Shown: in pieces, positions 8,460 to 15,184 of the stretch
Numbering within the stretch: the first letter of the stretch is position 1
How the letters are laid out: each line of letters opens with the position of its first letter
Origin: Irineochytrium annulatum
Taxonomy: Eukaryota > Chytridiomycota > Chytridiomycetes > Chytridiales > Chytridiaceae
Length of the DNA: 15,184 nt
NCBI GenBank assembly: GCA_027600665.1
Contig: JADGJL010000588.1
Location: forward strand, 1-15,184
Direction: 5' to 3'
Made by a program: the position numbers and the translations under genes
The notes under the pieces: generated by a model
The model's input: the letters and a program-made list of their open reading frames with translations, nothing else
Databases searched by the model: none
What the model was told of the DNA's origin: nothing

Positions 8460-10409
8460 ATGTCAAAGGCTCGATCTTTGCATTGGAACCGGACCACCAT
8501 CGACCCCGAAGACGACTTAGAGATGGCTTCTCCGAAAGGGGGCCGGGCTGGGAACCTCACGAAACGGCAGCAGAAGGCCGAGGATGTGTCTCTGATTGGA
8601 ACTGGGGCCGGGCAGGACGGGGACGCCGACGGTGCCGGGGAGAACTCGAGGCTTCCGAAATCCGATATCACGAAGGATATAGGGAATATGGTGTTATTAG
8701 TGTTCTTGTGTAAGTCCTGACTCTGATCATTAGCGATCATGAATCATTTCACGAGAAATTCGTCCCAGATTTACTTCAGGGTGTACCGCTCGGGTTAACC
8801 TTCGGCTCCGTCCCCTTCCTTCTCAAATCCAAGCTGAGCTTCTCCGACATCGCGCTCTTCTCCTTGAGCTCCTACCCATACTCCCTGAAGCTCCTCTGGT
8901 CCCCGATCGTCGACTCCATCTACTTTAAATGGCTCGGTCGACGCAAGTCCTGGATTGTCCCTATTCAGGCCATTACAGGCGTGCTCCTGATCGGTTTGGG
9001 AGCTCAAATGGACGGCATGCTGGCTCGCGAGGAAGTGCCTGTAACGCTCCTCGCCTCTCTCTTCACGCTCATGGTGTTCCTTTGTGCGACTCAGGATATT
9101 GCCGTGGACGGGTGGGCGCTCACGCTGTTGAGGGAGGAGAACAAGACGTATGCGAGCACAGCCCAAACGATCGGCTTGAACAGCGGGTACTTCCTGTCGT
9201 TCACCGTGTTCCTCGCGCTGAACTCGTCAGAGTTCTGCAACAAATATCTGCGATCGACGCCGCAGGACCTGGGGGTTCTGCAGCTGGGGTGGTACCTTCA
9301 GTTTTGGGGCGTCATGTTCCTGGTTTGCAACATGTGGCTTGTGTTTGTGCAAAAGGAGGCGGAGGATCACGTGGAGGTCGTGAGCGAGATCAAGACGGTG
9401 TATCGCCACATAGTCCAAGTTTGCCTGATGCCGCGTATGTCTACTACATTTGTAATTGAGAGTCACCCCTTAACCTGCCATCATAGACATGAAGTGGTTC
9501 ATCCTGGTCCTGCTCATTGCTAAGATCGGGTTCATTGCCAACGACTCCGTCACGGGCTTGAAGCTTTTGGAGAAAGGGTTCCATAAGGAGGACCTTGCGC
9601 TCGCGGTCCTGATTGACTTCCCGTTCCAAATTTTGTTCGGGTATTACGCCGCGAAGTGGAGTTCCGGACCTAAGCCGCTCCGACCTGTATGTCTTTTTAT
9701 CTGAAATGTTGATGGCAACTAATTCCTTCATTTTAATAAGTGGCTCTACGCTTTCTACGGCAGGATTTTCTTCGCCATCGCTGGCATGTTCATCGTCAGC
9801 GGTTTTCCGAAAGATGGCATCACGACTTCCTTCTTCTTGGTCGTCATGACGAGCTCCGTCTTGAGCTCATTCATGAGGTACTTTTTTAATGCGTTATATG
9901 CTTACTTATTATTCATGAAGCACAGTGCAGTTTGTTGGGATGGGAAGCTTCTTTACGAAGATATCTGACCCGAAGATTGGCGGCACATACATGACGCTGG
10001 TATGTTTCGCTGACTTACGCAACGGTTGCTTTCATTAATTGAATTGCTGCAGCTTAATACTATTAATAACCTTGGCGGCACCTGGCCACGCTATTTCGTC
10101 CTTAAAGCCGTCGACTACTACACCGACGCCCACTGCAGCGTCCCCGCCGCCGATGGCACTCCCCTGCAGTGCTTGAACGAGCACACAAAGAGCCAATGTA
10201 AGGCCCTTGAAGGCGTCTGTGAGACGACCGTGGACGGGTACTACCCCGTCAGCGTTGGGTGCATCGTGCTGGGGATAGCGGCCTTGTTGGTGATCATCAT
10301 ACCGGAGGTTCGCAAGCTAGAGGCGCTGCCAGAGAGCGCTTGGAGGTTGCCGAAGGAGAAGGGGGACGATGATGATGAGAGGGTGGCGTTGGCGAAGATG
10401 GAGGATTGA
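8460..10409 (+). CDS. Acetyl-CoA transporter of the ER/Golgi membrane, SLC33A1 (AT-1) family
   Basis: Carries acetyl-CoA from the cytosol into the ER/Golgi lumen for acetylation of glycans and proteins. Exons: 8460-8709, 8769-9434, 9487-9686, 9741-9877, 9921-9999, 10053-10409. Introns are 43-59 nt, GT-AG. The joined frame encodes 562 aa, near the 549 aa of the human protein. Family landmarks: LLQGVPLGLTFGSVPFLL in the first membrane segment after a polar N-tail of about 80 residues; SLKLLWSPIVDSIYF; GRRKSWIVP (from about residue 140); ATQDIAVDGWALTLL (from about 190); CNKYLR (about 240); AKIGFIANDSVTGLKLLEKG; SDPKIGGTYMTLLNT followed by NNLGGTWP; then a Cys-containing lumenal loop, DGYY, a last hydrophobic helix and an acidic cytosolic tail. 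The start at 8460 is the longest choice; 8523 would give MASPKGG and lose 21 residues. All landmarks are present and no frame break is seen. The substrate is inferred from the family. Confidence 0.94.
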
Positions 10410-10701
10410 GCACGAGATTTTGGGGGTTCCTTTATTTGCGGGAATATTTTTGTGGCGGACTTTCGCGACTAAGGTGCGCAATGTTTTTTATTCTAGCAGT
10501 CAATATAGTGGGCACGTAAACGGCTGATTGCGAGTTCGAGCGAAAGCAAATATTTTCTCGAAAGAATGAGCATACTTGAGAGACCATTGCAGTGGTGGTT
10601 ATTAGAATGCCAATAACGCAAGCTTCAGCTCCTCATCAGCCCTCAAAGTCTGACTTGTCTAAGTGAGCGACCCTTCCTCAAGGCCTGGGAGGTTCCATTC
10701 T

Positions 10702-11000
10702 TTAAACATTGCGAAAAATGTGGGACGCTTGATCGTGAGCCGCCCAAGGGACGCGCCCATGCGACCGGGCGTAGGTCTGCGCGAAGGCGGAGCTGGCCTC
10801 GAGCCAGCGCACGCCATGCCAAAGCTGCGGCACTAAAATGTGGTCGGCAGGGAAGTCGAGGCACACGCTCTGCAGCGACCGCAACCGGAGCATCTCGATC
10901 ACGTCCTTGCTTGCGAACGCGCCGCGAAGACTGATGGATGGGTGCGCCGCAGTCGGAGCGCAGGAGGTCCATCACAGCGTCCATCCATTCCTGAACATAT
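10702..11000 (-). pseudogene. Probable F-box/LRR-type C-terminal fragment, frame-shifted
   Basis: A minus-strand frame from about 10920 to the TAA at 10704-10702 encodes KDVIEMLRLRSLQSVCLDFP and then a Trp-rich stretch (LVPQLWHGVRWLEASS). The spacing of leucines resembles one repeat of the F-box/LRR-like proteins on the other strand nearby. Just upstream, another frame reads EWMDAVMDLLRSDCGAPIHQ and seems to belong to the same protein after a frame change near 10916-10925. No start or F-box is found. It is treated as a remnant of the same family; the call is weak. Confidence 0.3.
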
Positions 11001-11252
11001 GCGATCGGCTCGTCGCCGAGGTCTGCGTGCCATCAGTGGCAAACTGACCTCGGCACTTATTAAACTGACGCCGTCAGTCGGCCGACCTGCAGCAGGAGAT
11101 GCTGCGGCCCAGGCGTTCGAGATACCGAATCGATCGCAGACATAGGGCGCGCCTCCAAAGTGGTGACCACTCGGATGACGACTGCTTCCGAAGGTATCCC
11201 AACACGGTGTTCAGCAGGGCCAGTTAGGTCTTGCCCAAAGGACTGGGGCTAG

Positions 11253-11985
11253 CAAGGAGGAAGGTCGAACGGACGTGCTGTCATCCAGACAGCGGAATAT
11301 AACGAGGAGGATGTCGTCGACAAGGGCTGGCATTGGGAAGTTGAAGGCATCAAAAATCTCTGCATCAACAAGGTATCGGGGGCAACGGTCGAGGCCATCC
11401 CCTCTCTGCTTGCGGTTACGAGGAACACGTTAAGGTCTCTCACGTTGAGAGGCACGGATTTACCGGTCCGAGCAGTTATAGCCCATTTCTCGCTGTCGCA
11501 TCTCGTGGTATTCAAGTACAGCACGACCTATATGAAGACCGACCTATCCCCGCTGGCCAGTCTTTCAAAGTTGAACGCCTTCAGTTTGGTTGTGGAGGGC
11601 AAGACGTTTGAGACGACACTGTTTTCGAAGGGGCTAGAAAGCATGCTGGCGGGCTGAAGTCGCTGCAGGACCTTCGCCTTGATTTGACGAGGGCCGGCCC
11701 ATCAAAGTCAGCACGTGACTCCGAAGGCTCGAGAGGGTTGAACTGACAGGCGTCAGAGCGACAGCGGAGGATTGGGCGGAGAGACGGGCAGGTGGGTGGA
11801 CGAGGCTGAAGCAGTTGAAGATGGTGCGGTCGATGATGCTGGACACACAGGCGGTTGACGTCGTCAAGAGCGGAGAGGTCGTAGAATTGGTCAGAGTGAA
11901 TGTTCCGCAGCAGCTGGTTTGCAGATGGCCGGAAGTTGTTGGGAAAGTTGAGCAATTTGCGTGCTTTAGACATGCCGCACTGTGA
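11253..11985 (+). pseudogene. F-box/LRR-like protein fragment with two frame changes
   Basis: Three consecutive plus-strand frames read as one leucine-rich protein. 11253-11657 contains TVEAIPSLLAVTRNTLRSLT, then LSHLVVFKY and LSPLASLSKLNAFSLVVEG, and ends in a premature TGA. One base over, from about 11651 to 11746, it continues GGLKSLQDLRLDLTRAG. Another frame, from about 11734 to the TGA at 11983-11985, reads RVELTGVRATAEDW, then WTRLKQLKMVRSM. No intron with proper borders explains the changes; each looks like a one-base indel. The pattern (short leucine repeats with NTLRSL and LQDL words) fits fungal F-box-associated LRR proteins. No F-box and no credible start lie directly upstream, so this is probably a broken copy. 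Confidence 0.45.
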
Positions 11986-12375
11986 TCAGCGCGGGCGTCA
12001 ATGGTAAGGACATCTCATCCATGGACCACCGATGTCCAGTGACCTACCTACGTTGTTGAATATCAATGTCATTTTCTCCAGTTGCAAAGTCTACAGCCAC
12101 AAGTAAAGAGGTTCAGGATTAAATGACACATGCGCATGAGGATATAACCGGATGAGACAGGAGGAAGGACATCTGAGGTCCACTCGACCCAGCAGATTGC
12201 CAGCGAGAGTCCCTCATCAGCAGCCCGCTCATTGCTCGTCTTGCATTCCATCGGCTTGCATTGCTCTCGGAAGGTGTCCCAGCCAGTTCAGGTACCGCAT
12301 CCGCGCGTTCCAAGGCTGTCCTTAACCCTGTGCTTTGCAAGCACTCCTGTCCGCCATGCTGTTTATCAACGATAG
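11986..12375. other. Spacer between F-box/LRR-like remnants
   Basis: No convincing coding signal on either strand. Short open frames on both strands have no recognisable motif. It may hold the decayed 5' end or promoter of the next remnant. Confidence 0.35.
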
Positions 12376-13886
12376 TCGCATTATCGCGACGTGAGGAGCA
12401 AAGTCAACAGCCAGCTGGACCCGGACAAGCTGCCCGACCACTACGCACTCCACAATTTGCTTTTTGTGTCAAGGCGCCACTTCGAGCTGGCGGCCAGGCT
12501 TCTGTGGTCGCGCCGGGTCCTCTCCAACTTGGACGAAGAGATCCGCAGAAGTTTCTCCTCGAGCACGTCCTCGCGACGGAGCGCCTGGCATTCGAGGTGA
12601 CCGGAGCGGTCGCTGCTTCGGATAGGCAAGAAGGGCGCTTTCGGCTTTATGGGACCCATTCGAGCTCTCCAAGTATCTATCTTCTACCAGAAATACGTCC
12701 CACCGCAACGTCTGCTGCCGTGGTTGTTGAAACTGGACTCGTTGCATCCCCAGTATGCGCCAAATGAGTGGAGCCGAGCACTGGCGGACTGGTTGAAAGA
12801 CCACGGTCAATATCCTCGGCACATAGGTCTCCTGGCGAACATGAAAGCTGCAGTGGTGGATAGCTTTCTATGTCGGGACACATGTTCCTTGCAATCTCAT
12901 TCCAGCAATGAAGGGCAGATCGCCAAACTCCTTACGCATAGCACCCGCGAAGATAGCATTGACGCCCTTCAGGCGTTGCGATTTGCAGACATCGCCTGGC
13001 CTTCGAGGATGTGGAAGCAATAAGGAGGTTTGTCGCTTCTCACGGCATCACGTTGCGACGACTGGAGATTGGGGTAGTGCGTTCTAACACATCCTCAATC
13101 TTCTCTGCTTCATCTCTGGCGTCCGTGCGTCACTTGACCTTTCTCAGCTTGAACACACATGACCTGGATGGTAGCGACCTCATGATCGGATTGCTAAGGG
13201 CCTCACAGGCGTCACTGACCGAAGTCTCCCTCAACGTCAAAACCATTGAATTGCTTAAATCTCTACCAATGAACGAACTAGAAGTTCTTCAGTCTTTGCA
13301 CCTGCACCTTGACTTTTGCCTGGATTCAAACCTGGGTAATACCTGGCTTCAACCAATGAGGCCTGTTAGAACTCTGAGCGTCTCGACGTTCCAATGGCAA
13401 ATGGACGGGCTTATTGCGCTCTTCGACGCCGTTAACAACATGCGCACACTTCGTGACCTTACTGTGGACTTGAGGAACTACATGGACCGCGGCACGGCTG
13501 ACATCGCCGAAGTACCAATACGATTGGCGGATCTGCGCAAGTTTCGAATAGCCCAGTGGGCGGGCGATCCCAACTCACCCCTCTTCTCGATCGTCGATAT
13601 GAAGAAGATGGACTCAGATGGGCTGCCGCATCTCGAGGAGATAAGCATCCAGCAAGATGCCAACAACACGTGGTACACGAGCGGTTTCGCATTTGATGAC
13701 GTTTTGGTCAATGCTTTGCTGGATGAGAGAAAGACTCCGTCGCTGGCGTATGCAAATGTCGTGCTGCACGAAGACGGCGAGGTCGAGCCTGTTAAGCGCT
13801 TCAAATGGCAAGCGGTTGGAGAGTCTTGGCTTCAGGGGGCAAGCAACTGTCGAACCAGCAGAGAGATGAGACGGCAATGGTGTTGA
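12376..13886 (+). pseudogene. F-box/LRR-like protein gene, apparently broken
   Basis: The 5' part (about 12403-12540) encodes KLPDHYALHNLLFVSRRHFE followed by LAARLLW, which fits the second half of an F-box (contact with Skp1 in SCF ubiquitin ligases). The frame then meets a TGA at 12598-12600, while a neighbouring frame offers KFLLEHVLATERLAFEV. From about 12601 the first frame resumes (GPIRALQVSIFYQKYVPP ... DALQALRFADIAWPS) and stops at 13021. A third segment, one base over, starts near 13000 (FEDVEAIRRFVASHGITLRR) and is open to 13886, with about ten leucine-rich repeats (LASVRHLTFLSLN, LEVLQSLHLHLDF, MRTLRDLTVDLRN, LPHLEEISI). The change near 13000 has no plausible intron. The long intact 3' frame suggests recent decay; a functional C-terminal product cannot be excluded. 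Substrate unknown. Confidence 0.55.
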
Positions 13887-14637
13887 AAGGTTGCTAACTA
13901 ATAGTTGTTACTGGGATTTTACTTTCTTTGATATGATGTAGACAAATATAACCTACATGTTTAGCCAGGCTCCTAGCCTCTCGCAAGCCAAGCTCTTGGC
14001 ATGCGTGTTTTTCATCTTCGTTGGTTCACATTGTGCTTTATGTTCAAGACGCTAAGAGTGCGTAGGGTACCGTAAATAGGAGTGAGTGGGGAGCACTGAT
14101 AGAGAGAGAGCTTTTGCGCTGCTCGCTCGACTTGCCGGTCAACCCAGGGAACTTGCTCTGCAGTGCAGTAGGTCCTCTCATCATGCAACAGGCCCGCGGA
14201 AAGGATGGAAGTCTCGACGTATGTTATATGCATATGCATCGTGAAAAACCGGAAGCTTTGCCGGGGAAATTCTCTTTGATGGCGGATGTGTTCAAACCCG
14301 AAGAATTCATGGACAACGAAGACCCTGCAAACTAGTCGTTGTGGAAGAGGACACGGGTTAAGCAGCTGAACAACGTGCGCCTTTTAACTCAAATCAGAAT
14401 CCGCGAGTGTTTGTCCTCAGTACCTAGTTTTCCTCAGTTTGGAGGACTCCAGCGTGCTTCATTGCTTCCAATTCCAACGTGCAACACCCGATCCGACACG
14501 CATATTGCCGCGCCTTCCGCTTGGGCAGTTATCGCTTTTACCAAGGCCCTTGAAGTGTTTTACAGATGACTTTTCGCGATATAATTTCTCTCTGCTTTCA
14601 TGTTGCTGTTTTTAATCAACATGAACGTCAACTGAAG

Positions 14638-14710
14638 GTGGTTGTATCTCTCCTCTCTTCTTCTCAGTGGGAAACACTCAGCTTCTTAAGAGGAGGAGAA
14701 GAGATACCAC
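14638..14710. repeat. Imperfect foldback, pyrimidine arm against purine arm
   Basis: A pyrimidine-rich arm beginning at GTGG (14638) and TATCTC (14645) can pair, with small bulges, with the purine-rich arm that ends GAGATACCAC at 14710. The centre has its own small stem AGTG (14666-14669) with CACT (14675-14678). It could be a transcribed hairpin or a remnant of a small inverted-repeat element. Confidence 0.35.
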
Positions 14711-15161
14711 TGCGGCGCTCGCCAACACATCCTCCTCCAAGCCAAAGGGTGAACGAGCAAAAATGAAGGATTATGTATGTAAAGCATGCTGTTGACTGTT
14801 GAACCTTTATTGCTAGGCCTTGTAATCGAAGCTAAGGCTGATCAAAGGCTTATCAAAAACCTTCAAAAGCCAAACCGCATAACAACACACCAAGGATATT
14901 CAGTCCATCCTTCACATCGTTGCAAATGAAACAACCAAATAATATAGCACTATAAAATCAAACGCGGGTCGAATGCCCGCCACGTACGAGAAGCAAAAGG
15001 TAGTGTAAGCAAAAGTTACAAACAGGCGGATGCAAAGATGAAAATGAAAAGCCGTACTACAACAAAACAAACACAAAAAAAAAAAACTAAACCTAACGCA
15101 AACAAATACTAAATATATCTAGTAGAAATAAGAATCAGAATAAAAATAATAGAGTGTAGGT

Positions 15162-15180
15162 GGGGGGGGGGGGGGGGGGG
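15162..15180 (+). repeat. Run of 19 guanines
   Basis: An uninterrupted G run followed by TGGG lies four bases from the right edge of the window. It could form a G-quadruplex, or be a length-variable or artefactual homopolymer at an assembly edge. It does not look like a telomeric repeat array. Confidence 0.7.
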
Positions 15181-15184
15181 TGGG

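Larger units (their letters stand above)
13887..15184. other. Gene-poor right end
   Basis: I find no convincing gene. A 73-codon plus frame at 14114-14335 has no recognised motif. Notable small items: a GA run at about 14100-14111; the 12-bp palindrome ATGCATATGCAT at 14228-14239; a foldback at 14638-14710; a tandem 11-base unit (AAGGCTGATCA then AAGGCTTATCA) at 14834-14855; A-rich DNA from about 15060; and a run of 19 G at 15162-15180. Confidence 0.45.

Noticed and set aside
8201..8740. Open frames of 80-170 codons on both strands over the COG2/transporter junction
   Set aside because: They are shadows of COG2 exons 1-2 and transporter exon 1.
11221..11280. Minus-strand SPSPLGKT resembling a P-loop
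   Set aside because: It lacks the GxxxxGK[ST] spacing and hydrophobic strand context, and the frame stops at once after it.
14114..14335. 73-codon plus-strand frame ending KPEEFMDNEDPAN
   Set aside because: No family recognised, no credible start context or splice partners; likely chance, though a short exon remnant is possible.
14834..14855. Tandem 11-base unit considered as part of a satellite or CRISPR-like array
   Set aside because: Only two copies with one mismatch; no spacers or further units.
15060..15184. A-rich DNA plus G run considered as a telomere
   Set aside because: There is no repeated short telomeric unit such as TTAGGG; only a homopolymer and irregular A-rich sequence.

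Overview
The window reads as nuclear DNA of a fungus. Two housekeeping genes of the secretory pathway can be assembled here only by removing many very short GT-AG introns (38-76 nt, often with CTAAC- or CTGAC-like branch points). F-box/LRR-like coding remnants and a Myb/SANT-like protein of a kind common in fungal genomes fit this. I cannot name the species; a basidiomycete or an early-diverging fungus are both possible.

Layout. 1-1293 (minus): 5' part of a Myb/SANT-like domain gene that runs off the left edge, with two introns and either a one-base frameshift or an alternative acceptor at its second exon. 1894-2841 (minus): an orphan 294-aa acidic/basic protein whose start codon appears to be formed by splicing (A | TG across a 63-nt intron). 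2842-5430: largely gene-free, with a GC-rich island, tandem hairpins, a decayed mobile-element coding remnant with an integrase-type chromodomain-like tail, and a near-perfect 19-bp inverted repeat. 5662-8384 (minus): a complete 15-exon gene for COG complex subunit 2. 8460-10409 (plus): a complete six-exon gene for an SLC33A1/AT-1-type acetyl-CoA transporter. 10702-13886: remnants of F-box/LRR-like genes on both strands, broken by stops and frame changes. 13887-15184: no convincing gene; an imperfect foldback, A-rich DNA and a 19-base G run near the right edge.

Functional picture. The two well-supported genes are head to head, with start codons 75 bp apart, so they share one very short promoter region. 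COG2 is part of the conserved oligomeric Golgi tethering complex (retrograde intra-Golgi traffic). SLC33A1-type proteins carry acetyl-CoA into the ER/Golgi lumen. Both serve the early secretory pathway, so shared control is plausible but not shown. The flanks look like accessory DNA: transposon-associated or orphan genes on the left, decayed F-box/LRR paralogues on the right.

Exon boundaries were worked out by eye from open frames, splice-site dinucleotides and remembered family patterns. The COG2 and transporter models close in frame from start to stop (697 and 562 aa), which is a strong internal check. No database search was run.
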